A DNA stretch of 13,655 bases from an uncultured Streptococcus sp. Lineage in GTDB: Bacteria > Bacillota > Bacilli > Lactobacillales > Streptococcaceae. Below, in pieces: positions 6,702-13,527 of this stretch. The stretch is from NCBI RefSeq assembly GCF_938036805.1, contig NZ_CALHWC010000111.1, positions 1 to 13,655 of the forward strand, read 5' to 3'. A model generated the notes under the pieces. It searched no databases, was not told the origin of the DNA, and saw only the letters and a list, made by a program, of their open reading frames with translations. A program made the translations under genes and the position numbers. Position 1 is the stretch's first letter; each line of letters starts with the position of its first letter.

Positions 6702-7814
6702 TTACTCCTTTAACCATCTCTCTGCGATTTCTTTTCTGATCGAATTCCCTGACCGTCCATAATTTTCAATAATTTCAGCATCTTTAAAATAGCGTTTGAT
6801 ATTCACATGATCAAATTTTTGTAAAGGCCCGATAAGACGGAGAATTTCATCTGTAACCTCTAGCGCTACCTTAGTCATATATAGCTTTATCCGTGCAACA
6901 AACTTGGAATCTTCTTCTATTTGATTAGGATAGGATGAGAAATAGGCATCTGCAGCACAAATTTTATTGTACAAATCTGCGAACTTATACTGATGCAACT
7001 CAACATCCATCAGTCGCTTGCCGAATCCTCTTTTTACACGTGCAAACTCAAGACCCTTATGAAAAGCACCTTCGGCAACTCCTAAAGCAACCGCACTCAA
7101 GCCAAGTTGCATATTCTTTATGATATCATTAAATTGCTCATTTCCAGCCAAGACTCCGCCTAATAAGGCAGTTTCCGGCAGGTGTACATTATCTAAGGTA
7201 ACAGAACTTAGTGGAAGTCCTAGTAAACCTTGCTTTTCTATCTGCTCACCAATGAGCACACCCGAAGCATTCGTCTCCACAATGAAGAAGGCGTAAGAAT
7301 CAGACTTTCCAGTTTCCATTACTTTAGCTAATACCAAGAGAATATCCGCAATGCTGCTATTTGAAACTTTGGCTTTTTCTCCCGAAAGTTGCCACCCTGT
7401 CTCTGTCTTGATCGCATAGGTCTCCAAATCTGCCAAACTATTTAGATGCTTAGACTCAGAAAATCCAAGACCTGCTTTACAAGTTCCCTTTACCAACTTG
7501 TCCAGATAACGCTCTTTCTGTTGCCCCGTACCAAACTTCAAAATCGGATAAACACCATAACAACCTTGGGTCAGCAATATAGTTGAAAGAGCTGGAAATT
7601 CATTCGAAATCATTCGAATAGAGCTGATAAAATCAGAAGCCAAAGCCTGATCGTCTTCTGACAAAATCGGTGAAAAAATATCCAAATCCGTCGTCATTAC
7701 TTCCCAAATCTCCTGAGGAAATTCGACTGACTCATCATGATTTTTCATGTAGTCTCTAATAGCTGTATTTACATATGAACTCAATGCTGCTGTTTTAGTA
7801 CTGGACTTCATCAT
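6702..7814 (-). CDS. Diverged acyl-CoA dehydrogenase-family protein
   Basis: A 370-residue protein of the acyl-CoA dehydrogenase fold, a flavoprotein family that normally forms an alpha,beta double bond in acyl-CoAs. Recognisable parts are GTCKAGLGFSESK (about 110-122, the substrate/FAD loop), GWQLSGEKAKVSNSSIADI (140-158), the middle beta-domain through VTLDNVHLPETALLGG, and RVKRGFGKRLMDVELHQ (259-275), the usual RxxFG region. Near the C-terminus the family reads YEG with the catalytic Glu; here YFKDAEIIENYGRSGN puts Gly next to Tyr (Y352-G353), so the usual base appears lost. It may have another catalytic residue or another reaction. TTG, ATG and ATG occur in a row at 7817, 7814 and 7811; I take ATG 7814, five bases after GGAG. 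It lies 11 bases after lysR and is coupled to ytnP. Confidence 0.82.
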   Translation of the reverse strand: MMKSSTKTAALSSYVNTAIRDYMKNHDESVEFPQEIWEVMTTDLDIFSPILSEDDQALASDFISSIRMISNEFPALSTILLTQGCYGVYPILKFGTGQQKERYLDKLVKGTCKAGLGFSESKHLNSLADLETYAIKTETGWQLSGEKAKVSNSSIADILLVLAKVMETGKSDSYAFFIVETNASGVLIGEQIEKQGLLGLPLSSVTLDNVHLPETALLGGVLAGNEQFNDIIKNMQLGLSAVALGVAEGAFHKGLEFARVKRGFGKRLMDVELHQYKFADLYNKICAADAYFSSYPNQIEEDSKFVARIKLYMTKVALEVTDEILRLIGPLQKFDHVNIKRYFKDAEIIENYGRSGNSIRKEIAERWLKE

Positions 7815-7825
7815 CAATTCTCCCT

Positions 7826-8740
7826 CTATGGATGTGGCTCAGAAAGAGGCTGATAATAACCTTTTAAAAGCTCTTCATATACGTATGCTTCTACCTCATT
7901 ATAGTTTGCTTTATAAGGCCGGCAGAACCAAATATTGAAAGGCACCGGATCCTTAAAGCGTACAACCTTAAATTTATTCTTATCGACAAAATACTCCAAA
8001 GGACGAGGTAAAAGTGCAATCATATCGTTTTGATAAGTTGACTCTATCAAGAAATCCCATGTCGATGATAAATAGGCAAAATTTGCTTTTATCTTTTTAC
8101 TCTTTAATTTCTCAGTGATTAAATCGTAGGTTGTAAATGATTTATTAAAGGTCGCTAAACCGTACTGAGCTATATCTTTCCACTCCAATAATTCCTTGTC
8201 CGCCAAAGGATGATTCTTATCCATATAAGCCACGTATTCATCAACTTGGATGATGTACTGTTCATATTTCTTTGGATCCAGGTTGGTAGGTTCGATCACT
8301 ACCGCAAAATTCAAATCACCCGTAACCAACTTTTGGCGCAATTCATTACTTCCATCCTCAGTAACTTGAATGTTAACTTGCGGATTGTCTTGTAAGAACT
8401 TTGGTAAAATACTAGAAAAATATACACGTAAAATCAATGATGGAATGCCCAAGTTAAAGGTCCCTTTTTGTTTGAGGGCTTCCATATGAATCATTGATTG
8501 CATCTCTTCATGCCGGTTGACAATCTCTGTGGCAAAGCGGTAAATCTTACCACCAGCTTCCGTCAGACTCTCTAATCTTCCATTTCTACGATTGAAGAGC
8601 TGGATTCCTTCCGTTGATTCAAAATTTGTGACAAACTGACTCAAGGCTGACTGACTGATATGAATTTTCTTAGCCGCGATAGAAAGATTGCATCCACATT
8701 CGACGATATTGATAAAGTAAGTCATTTGAATTATATCCAC
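7826..8740 (-). CDS. LysR-family transcriptional regulator
   Basis: A 304-residue LysR-type regulator. The N-terminal winged helix-turn-helix covers about 1-60 (MTYFINIVECG, LSIAAKKIHISQSALSQFVTNFE, GIQLFNRR, SLTEAGGKIY), with a linker helix after it. The effector-binding domain runs from about 90 to 300 (GTFNLGIPSLILRVYFSSILPKFLQDNPQVNIQV). The start is taken as GTG 8738-8740, 7 bases after GGGAG (8748-8752), giving MDIIQMTYF, the common LysR N-terminus; a TTG at 8761 would add seven residues but has no ribosome site. The gene lies upstream of, and in line with, the acyl-CoA dehydrogenase and ytnP genes, so it may regulate its own transcript. The adjacent CoA-transferase/crotonase operon is another possible target. 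The ligand is unknown; an acyl-CoA or short-chain acid would fit the setting. Confidence 0.92.
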   Translation of the reverse strand: MDIIQMTYFINIVECGCNLSIAAKKIHISQSALSQFVTNFESTEGIQLFNRRNGRLESLTEAGGKIYRFATEIVNRHEEMQSMIHMEALKQKGTFNLGIPSLILRVYFSSILPKFLQDNPQVNIQVTEDGSNELRQKLVTGDLNFAVVIEPTNLDPKKYEQYIIQVDEYVAYMDKNHPLADKELLEWKDIAQYGLATFNKSFTTYDLITEKLKSKKIKANFAYLSSTWDFLIESTYQNDMIALLPRPLEYFVDKNKFKVVRFKDPVPFNIWFCRPYKANYNEVEAYVYEELLKGYYQPLSEPHP

Positions 8741-8747
8741 TTTTCGT

Positions 8748-8752
8748 CTCCC
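8748..8752 (-). promoter_or_regulatory. Shine-Dalgarno that decides the lysR GTG start
   Basis: GGGAG on the minus strand lies 7 bases before GTG (8738-8740). The more upstream TTG at 8761 has no comparable ribosome site. Confidence 0.65.
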
Positions 8753-8780
8753 ATCTTTCAAATTTTCACGAGGTAATTTG

Positions 8781-8829
8781 CCATAAATAAAACAGCAACT
8801 GGCCCTCGAAAGAATGATGACCAGTTGCT
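8781..8829 (-). terminator. Terminator after the CoA-transferase beta gene
   Basis: On the minus strand AGCAACTGG (plus 8821-8829) and CCAGTTGCT (8794-8802) form a perfect 9-bp stem with an 18-base loop, followed by GTTTTATTTAT. It separates the crotonase/CoA-transferase operon from the lysR unit. No convincing promoter is seen in the roughly 40 bases between it and the lysR ribosome site. lysR is therefore reached either by read-through or from a promoter upstream of the hairpin. Confidence 0.8.
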
Positions 8830-8925
8830 AGTATTCTGATTAAAAACTAATCATCGCTCAAGTTGTCATAAACACATAGTAACACACTTTCAGAGAAAGA
8901 GCAGAATAATTGCTTACTAACTTTA

Positions 8926-9579
8926 TTAGATTGACATCGTTTTCAAGTCTTCTGAGACAATTACTTCTCCTGCTGTCTTTTCAAGCACTTCCTCTAAGGT
9001 AACGCCAGGAGCAAGTTCTTTCAAGAGGAACTTACCATCTTGGAAACCGAAGACAGCCAACTCTGTAATGACTAGATCAAGAACTCCTTTAGCAGAAAGT
9101 GGCAAAGTGCACTCTGGCAAGAGTTTAGATTCACCATCTGAAGTAGTATGTTGGATTGCACCGATAACACGTTTCGCTCCAACCAACAAGTCCATAGCTC
9201 CACCCATTCCTGGTGCAAACTTACCTGGAATAATCCAGTTAGCGATACTACCATCTTGACTTACTTCCAAAGCTCCTAGCACGGTCGCGTCAACGTGTCC
9301 ACCACGGATGATCGCGAAGGAAGTCTGCAAGTCAAACAAAGCTGCTCCAGGTAAGAGAGTAATTGGCGCTCCTCCAGAGTTTGCTAGGTTTGGATTGTAA
9401 TTATCTTTCGTTGGTGTTTCACCAAAGCGAAGAGCTCCATTTTCAGCCTGAAGAATAACGTTTACTCCGTCAGGAATATAGTCAGCAGATGCGTTTGGAA
9501 TACCAAATCCTAGATTGACAACATCTCCATCTTTAAATTCTTGTGCAACACGTCTTGCAATAATTTCTTTTGCTTTCAT
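8926..9579 (-). CDS. atoA: 3-oxoacid/acetate-type CoA-transferase, beta subunit
   Basis: The beta subunit of a heteromeric family I CoA-transferase, which moves CoA between acetoacetyl-CoA or butyryl-CoA and a free short-chain acid such as acetate. The protein has 217 residues, the usual beta length. The catalytic glutamate that forms the glutamyl-CoA intermediate is E46 in LQAENGALRFGE. Other family marks are VNLGFGIPN (21-29), the NSGGAPITLLPGA stretch, IIRGGHVDATVLGALEV, and GMGGAMDLLVGAKRVI. ATG 9577-9579 lies one base after the atoD stop codon, with a GGGGGTG ribosome site inside the end of atoD, so the subunits are translated in a coupled way. It is the last gene of the crotonase-atoD-atoA operon. 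The acid specificity cannot be set from sequence. Confidence 0.93.
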   Translation of the reverse strand: MKAKEIIARRVAQEFKDGDVVNLGFGIPNASADYIPDGVNVILQAENGALRFGETPTKDNYNPNLANSGGAPITLLPGAALFDLQTSFAIIRGGHVDATVLGALEVSQDGSIANWIIPGKFAPGMGGAMDLLVGAKRVIGAIQHTTSDGESKLLPECTLPLSAKGVLDLVITELAVFGFQDGKFLLKELAPGVTLEEVLEKTAGEVIVSEDLKTMSI

Positions 9580-9580
9580 A

Positions 9581-10306
9581 TTAGTTCACCCCCGCCAATT
9601 TTTTAGTCTCAGTCCAAAGATCACCCATCATCTTATGGTGTTCTTCTGGAGTCAAGCTTTGTACGACATAGTCAACAAGGATGCCCGGAATATAAATATC
9701 ATTCGGATTAATTTCGCCAGCTTCAACAATTTCATTCGCTTCAACGATAACAGTATCTGCTGCGAGAGCTAATTGCAAGGAAATATTTTTCGTAGTGCCA
9801 TCGATATACAAGTTGCCATATTTGTCAGCTTTAGTCGCTTTGATCAAGGCAACATCGATTTTAAGTGGATCATAGACCAAATATTCACGACCATTACGTT
9901 CTACTTTTTCATAATCTTTTTCTAATATTGTCCCAACACCTGTCGGAGTCAAGACAGCGCCTAGACCAGCTCCAGCGGCATGGAGACGTTCAACAACAGT
10001 TCCCATCGGTGTAAATTCAACTTCCATAGTCTTGCTGAAATATTCACGTTGAGCTGCTGCAGATGTTCCTACGTGGGCTGCAATATATTTTTTAACTTGG
10101 TGATTTTCACAAAGTCGTCCAACCCCAATTTCTTTACCAGGATGAGATGTTACCACCGATACCAAAGTCAAGTCTTGCTGATTTTGTTTTACTAATTCTT
10201 CAATCAATTCAAAAGGTTCACCGACTCCGAGGAATCCAGAAATTCCAACGATATCACCCGATTTGACCTTAGAAATAGCGTCTGATAATGATACAACTGA
10301 TTTCAT
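9581..10306 (-). CDS. atoD: 3-oxoacid/acetate-type CoA-transferase, alpha subunit
   Basis: The alpha subunit, partner of the next gene, of a family I CoA-transferase. The protein has 241 residues. Family features are the glycine-rich ISGFLGVGEPFELI (22-35), the AAGAGLGAVLTPTGVGT loop (110-126), and IDVALIKATKADKYGNLYIDGTTKN (150-174). An in-frame start at 10366 would add 20 residues that overlap the crotonase gene; ATG 10304-10306 lies 7 bases after a very strong GGGGAGG site (10314-10320) and gives the family N-terminus MKSVVSLSDAI, so I use it. The gap to crotonase is 16 bases. Acetoacetate is the likely acid because thiolase and 3-hydroxybutyryl-CoA dehydrogenase lie nearby, but butyrate or another short acid is possible. 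Confidence 0.93.
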   Translation of the reverse strand: MKSVVSLSDAISKVKSGDIVGISGFLGVGEPFELIEELVKQNQQDLTLVSVVTSHPGKEIGVGRLCENHQVKKYIAAHVGTSAAAQREYFSKTMEVEFTPMGTVVERLHAAGAGLGAVLTPTGVGTILEKDYEKVERNGREYLVYDPLKIDVALIKATKADKYGNLYIDGTTKNISLQLALAADTVIVEANEIVEAGEINPNDIYIPGILVDYVVQSLTPEEHHKMMGDLWTETKKLAGVN

Positions 10307-10322
10307 GCTGATACCTCCCCTT

Positions 10323-11102
10323 TTACTTACGATTGAAAACAGCTTTGCGTTTTTCAACAAAAGCACGCATTCCTTCTAGTTTGTCTTCTGTAGAGAAGAG
10401 CAAGGCTTCTGCTTCTGTTTCCAGACGGATTGCATTTTTAAGAGGAAGTTCCGCACCAACTTGAATGACATGTTTTGCTTTTTCAACAGCTAACGGTGCA
10501 TTCTTCATGATGGCTGCGGCTAATTCTTCAGCTGAAGACAACAATTCTTCAGCAGGAACCAGTTTGTTAAGAATACCTAAGTCATAGGCTTCTTGACCTT
10601 TCACTGTACGAGCAGTGAAGATAAGTTCTTTGGCACGGCTAGTTCCAATCAAGCGAGACATCCGTTGAGTACCAGCAAATCCTGGAATAATACCCAAGCC
10701 AACTTCTGGGAAGCCAACTACTGTTTTTTCAAATCCGATACGGATATCTGTTGAAAGTGCTAGCTCCATACCACCACCGAGTGCATAACCATTGATGACT
10801 GCAATCGTTGGTTGACGTAAATCTGAAAGGCGAGTAAATGTATCATTTGCAAATGTCATGTATTCAAATGCTTGAATAGGTGACATCAAATCCATTTCCT
10901 TGATGTCTGCTCCAGCGACGAATGCTTTCTCTCCTGCTCCAGTTACGATGACAACGTGAATTTCTTCGCTTTTCTCAACTTGATCAAGAACTTCATTCAA
11001 ATCAGCCAAAACTTGAGAACTCAAGGCGTTCAAAGCTTCAGGACGGTTGATAGTGATATATCCAATCCCGTTTTTAACTTCTAATAAAACAGTTTTACTC
11101 AT
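10323..11102 (-). CDS. Enoyl-CoA hydratase / 3-hydroxybutyryl-CoA dehydratase (crotonase)
   Basis: A 259-residue crotonase-fold enzyme that adds water to crotonyl-CoA or removes it from 3-hydroxybutyryl-CoA. Both catalytic glutamates are present: E113 in NGYALGGGMELALSTD and E133 in VGFPEVGLGIIPG. The oxyanion-hole segment is KAFVAGADIKEM (59-70) together with G110. The N-terminal NRPEALNALS (19-28) and the C-terminal helices (FSTEDKLEGMRAFVEKRKAVF) fit the short-chain hydratase group. The AGGAG ribosome site is 7 bases before the ATG. It is the first gene of a three-gene operon with atoD and atoA. The preceding 284-base gap carries a FabT-like box, a cre-like dyad and candidate promoters, so this is probably the regulated entry point of the operon. 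Confidence 0.94.
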   Translation of the reverse strand: MSKTVLLEVKNGIGYITINRPEALNALSSQVLADLNEVLDQVEKSEEIHVVIVTGAGEKAFVAGADIKEMDLMSPIQAFEYMTFANDTFTRLSDLRQPTIAVINGYALGGGMELALSTDIRIGFEKTVVGFPEVGLGIIPGFAGTQRMSRLIGTSRAKELIFTARTVKGQEAYDLGILNKLVPAEELLSSAEELAAAIMKNAPLAVEKAKHVIQVGAELPLKNAIRLETEAEALLFSTEDKLEGMRAFVEKRKAVFNRK

Positions 11103-11166
11103 TTTTATGCTCCTACTTATAAAAATTGAATGACTAAGTATGGTGTCAACAAATACTTAAACCCAA

Positions 11167-11184
11167 AATGTAAGAGCTTACATT
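11167..11184. promoter_or_regulatory. Cre-like operator dyad upstream of crotonase
   Basis: AATGTAAG-AG-CTTACATT is a perfect 8-bp inverted repeat around a 2-base centre. Compared with the CcpA cre consensus TGWAANCGNTNWCA, the core TGTAAGAGCTTACA misses only the central C. It would overlap the start of transcription of the candidate promoter at 11188-11216, a common position for CcpA repression. Another dyad-binding repressor is possible. Confidence 0.55.
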
Positions 11185-11187
11185 CTT

Positions 11188-11216
11188 ATGATATACCATT
11201 TCTCACACTTCGTCTA
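11188..11216 (-). promoter_or_regulatory. Candidate promoter of the crotonase-atoDA operon
   Basis: On the minus strand TAGACG (11211-11216) is followed by 17 bases and TATCAT (11188-11193). The -10 matches at five of six positions, the -35 at four. Predicted transcription start near 11181, inside the cre-like dyad. A second possible -10, TATAAG at 11249-11254, lies beside the FabT-like box but has no clear -35. Confidence 0.4.
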
Positions 11217-11256
11217 CTTAATCATCATTTATGCATCAATAAGCTAAACTTATAGT

Positions 11257-11269
11257 TTTGATATTCAAA
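11257..11269. promoter_or_regulatory. FabT-like operator
   Basis: The minus strand reads TTTGAATATCAAA, a perfect TTTGA-N3-TCAAA palindrome. It differs at one position from the FabT site TTTGACTATCAAA as I remember it for streptococci and lactococci. FabT is the MarR-family repressor of fatty-acid synthesis genes, helped by acyl-ACP. The box lies 3 bases upstream of a TATAAG -10-like sequence (11249-11254), a typical operator position. Confidence 0.55.
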
Positions 11270-11280
11270 TTAATTTTTTG

Positions 11281-11342
11281 AAAAATAAAACAAGCCCTAT
11301 CAAGGCTTGCTTGCAAAAAACAGCTCATCGATAGGACTTGTT
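11281..11342 (-). terminator. Terminator after the thiolase gene, with two alternative stems
   Basis: On the minus strand AACAAGTCCTATC (plus 11330-11342) can pair with GATAGGGCTTGTT (11289-11301), giving 13 pairs with one wobble, followed by a T-rich tail. A shorter stem, CAAGCC (plus 11304-11309) with GGCTTG (11291-11296), has a 7-base loop and uses the same 3' arm. Either form ends at the same T tract, so termination is expected in both. Confidence 0.85.
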
Positions 11343-11386
11343 TATATAGTAGAAGCAAATGGAAAACTTCAAAAATGAACTAGATT

Positions 11387-12565
11387 CTAGCGTTCTACGA
11401 TGACCGCTGTACCCATACCGCCACCGATACAAAGGGTAGCAAGGCCACGTTTAACATCACGTTTTTGCATTTCGTGCAAAAGTGTTACCAAAATACGGCA
11501 GCCCGAAGCACCGATTGGGTGACCAAGAGCAATCGCACCACCATTTACATTGACTTTTTCAGGATCAAGATTCAATTCTTTTCCAACGGCACACGCTTGC
11601 GCTGCAAATGCTTCATTGGATTCAACCAAATCTAAATCTTCCACTGTAAATCCGCCTTTTTCAAGGGCTTTGCGAGATGCGTAAATCGGACCACAACCCA
11701 TAACTTTTGGATCTAGTCCAGCGCTTGCGTAAGATTTGATCGTTGCCAAGACTGGAACGCCCAATTCTTTAGCTTTATCAGCACTCATAACAACAACTGC
11801 TGCTGCACCGTCGTTAATACCTGAAGCATTACCAGCAGTTACAGTACCATCTTTCTTGAACACTGGGCGCAATTTCCCCAATCCTTCTAGAGAAGCATCT
11901 TTTCTTGGGAATTCATCTGTATCAAATACGATAGGATCACCCTTACGTTGCGGAATTTCAACAGGAACAATTTCTTCTTTGAAACGACCAGCTTCGATCG
12001 CTGCAACTGCACGTTTTTGAGATTGCACAGCAAAGTTATCTTGGTCTTCACGTGTAATGCCATATTGTTCGGCAACGTTTTCAGCTGTAATTCCCATATG
12101 GAAGGATTCAAAGGCATCTGTCAATCCATCACGAAGCATAGTATCTACTACTTGAGAGTCTCCCATACGAGCGCCCCAACGTTGGTTTGGAAGGACATAA
12201 GGAGCTTGGCTCATGTTTTCAGCCCCACCAGCTACTACGATATCAGCATCTCCACACAATACCGCTTGAGCTGCCAATTGTACTGCTTTCAAACCAGATC
12301 CACAAACTTTGTTAATAGTGAAAGCTGGAGAAGCTACCGGGACACCTGCGTTAACACTCATTTGGCGAGCTACGTTTTGACCAAGACCTGCACCCAGAAC
12401 ATTCCCCATGATAACTTCATCAACTTGTTCTGGTTTCAAATTTGCTCGTTCAATAGCACTTTTAATAACTAAACTACCTAGATCAACAGCCGAAACATTT
12501 TTTAAAGTTCCACCAAAAGAACCTAAAGGTGTGCGGACTGCTGCTACAATAACTGCTTCTTTCAT
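11387..12565 (-). CDS. atoB: Acetyl-CoA acetyltransferase (thiolase)
   Basis: A biosynthetic-type thiolase that condenses two acetyl-CoA to acetoacetyl-CoA or does the reverse. The length is 392 residues, standard for the family. The acyl-accepting cysteine is C88 in [12 protein letters not shown]. The remaining catalytic parts are NEAF (317-320), H349 in [14 protein letters not shown], and C379 in [11 protein letters not shown]. The AGGAG ribosome site is 6 bases before the ATG, and hbd ends 18 bases upstream, so the two form one transcript. A strong terminator follows. The symbol atoB is given by function and context; thlA or phaA would be equally fair names. Thermodynamically the enzyme favours cleavage, and the direction in vivo depends on acetyl-CoA supply and on the CoA-transferase. 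Confidence 0.96.
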   Translation of the reverse strand: MKEAVIVAAVRTPLGSFGGTLKNVSAVDLGSLVIKSAIERANLKPEQVDEVIMGNVLGAGLGQNVARQMSVNAGVPVASPAFTINKVCGSGLKAVQLAAQAVLCGDADIVVAGGAENMSQAPYVLPNQRWGARMGDSQVVDTMLRDGLTDAFESFHMGITAENVAEQYGITREDQDNFAVQSQKRAVAAIEAGRFKEEIVPVEIPQRKGDPIVFDTDEFPRKDASLEGLGKLRPVFKKDGTVTAGNASGINDGAAAVVVMSADKAKELGVPVLATIKSYASAGLDPKVMGCGPIYASRKALEKGGFTVEDLDLVESNEAFAAQACAVGKELNLDPEKVNVNGGAIALGHPIGASGCRILVTLLHEMQKRDVKRGLATLCIGGGMGTAVIVER

Positions 12566-12583
12566 TTCTTGCTCCTTATTATC

Positions 12584-13432
12584 TTAGTATTTAAAGAATC
12601 CTTCTTTAGTCTTGCGACCTAGCTTACCAGCTTCAACCATCTTCTTCAGAAGTGGAGCAGGACGATACTTAGGATCTCCAAATCCATTGTTTAACACTCC
12701 CATGATAGCCAAGCAGACATCAAGACCAATCAAGTCAGCCAATGCCAATGGGCCAATTGGGTGATTAGCACCTAGTTTCATTGCTTCGTCAATTTCTTCT
12801 GCTGAAGCAACACCTTCACCCAAGATGAAAATAGCTTCATTGATCATTGGAATCAAGATACGGTTCACAACAAAACCATAAGAATCTTTCACATCTACAG
12901 CTGTTTTACCGATTTTTTCAGTCAATTCACGAACAGCTTTCACAACTTCATCTGAAGTTTGAAGCGCACGGATAACTTCGACCAATTTCATAACTGGTGC
13001 TGGGTTGAAGAAGTGCATACCAATAACGCGTTCTTGATGAACTGTTGCTGCTGCAATATCAGTAACAGATAGAGATGAAGTGTTTGAAGCTAAAATAGTT
13101 TGAGGGTCAGTCAACTCATCCAATTGTTTAAAGATGCTCAATTTGATGTCGCGATTTTCAGTAGCCGCTTCAATAACCAATTGAACATGTTTAGCATCTT
13201 CATAAGATGTAGAAGGAATCAGATTTGCCAAAATGCTGTCTTTATCTTCCGCTGACAAACGACCTTTTTCAACAGAACGAGACAATTGCTTGGTGATACC
13301 ATCTAGTCCTCTTTGAACAAACTCTTCCTTGATATCATTGAGATAAACTGTGAAACCTGATTGAGCAAAGACTTGTGCAATACCGCTTCCCATTTGACCT
13401 GATCCGATGATCATCACTTTTGAAATACTCAT
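12584..13432 (-). CDS. hbd: 3-hydroxybutyryl-CoA dehydrogenase
   Basis: An NAD(P)-dependent enzyme that interconverts acetoacetyl-CoA and 3-hydroxybutyryl-CoA. The protein has 282 residues, the usual length. The Rossmann motif is [13 protein letters not shown] (8-20), with D33 at the end of the second strand suggesting NAD. The active-site residues fall at the expected spacing: S119 in ASNTSS, H140 in [17 protein letters not shown]152, and N190 in [30 protein letters not shown] marks the C-terminal dimerisation domain. An upstream in-frame start at 13456 lacks a ribosome site; ATG 13430-13432 lies 7 bases after AGGAG (13440-13444) and is chosen. It is followed by thiolase in one transcript and preceded by a hairpin that separates it from the acyl-CoA dehydrogenase gene. 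Confidence 0.96.
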   Translation of the reverse strand: MSISKVMIIGSGQMGSGIAQVFAQSGFTVYLNDIKEEFVQRGLDGITKQLSRSVEKGRLSAEDKDSILANLIPSTSYEDAKHVQLVIEAATENRDIKLSIFKQLDELTDPQTILASNTSSLSVTDIAAATVHQERVIGMHFFNPAPVMKLVEVIRALQTSDEVVKAVRELTEKIGKTAVDVKDSYGFVVNRILIPMINEAIFILGEGVASAEEIDEAMKLGANHPIGPLALADLIGLDVCLAIMGVLNNGFGDPKYRPAPLLKKMVEAGKLGRKTKEGFFKY

Positions 13433-13468
13433 TTTTTTTCTCCTATTTACTATCAAAATATAAACTTC

Positions 13469-13517
13469 AAAAAGAAAGAATCGGAACGATTACTAGCAAA
13501 TGCTGAGCAATCGTTCC
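13469..13517 (-). terminator. Hairpin between the acyl-CoA dehydrogenase gene and hbd
   Basis: On the minus strand GGAACGATT (plus 13509-13517) and AATCGTTCC (13483-13491) form a perfect 9-bp stem with a 17-base loop that itself holds AGCA/TGCT (13495-13504). GATTCTTTCTTTTT follows. The tail starts with GA, so this may be a partial terminator or a transcript-stabilising hairpin that lowers hbd expression relative to the upstream gene. Confidence 0.6.
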
Positions 13518-13527
13518 AAATTCATTA

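Noticed and set aside
8826..8880. SigA promoter for lysR upstream of the hairpin (TTGAGC, 17 bases, CAGAAT)
   Set aside because: Both boxes match at four of six positions only, and the transcript would have to pass the terminator; not strong enough to list as a feature.
10307..10366. Upstream start for the CoA-transferase alpha subunit
   Set aside because: It would overlap crotonase and lacks a ribosome site, while ATG 10306 follows a GGGGAGG site.
11121..11149. Perfect TTGACA (11144-11149) as a promoter for crotonase
   Set aside because: At 16-18 bases spacing the -10 would be ATTTTT or similar; the nearest TATAAG is 23 bases away. Kept only as a weak alternative.
11103..11386. Riboswitch or small RNA in the gap before crotonase
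   Set aside because: Apart from the terminator and short dyads there is no multi-stem conserved fold that I recognise.
11948..12472. Plus-strand open frame of 174 codons inside the thiolase gene
   Set aside because: Antisense shadow of the thiolase gene; low-complexity translation without motifs.
13433..13456. Upstream start for 3-hydroxybutyryl-CoA dehydrogenase
   Set aside because: It would place the AGGAG ribosome site inside the coding sequence and add eight residues not typical of the family.
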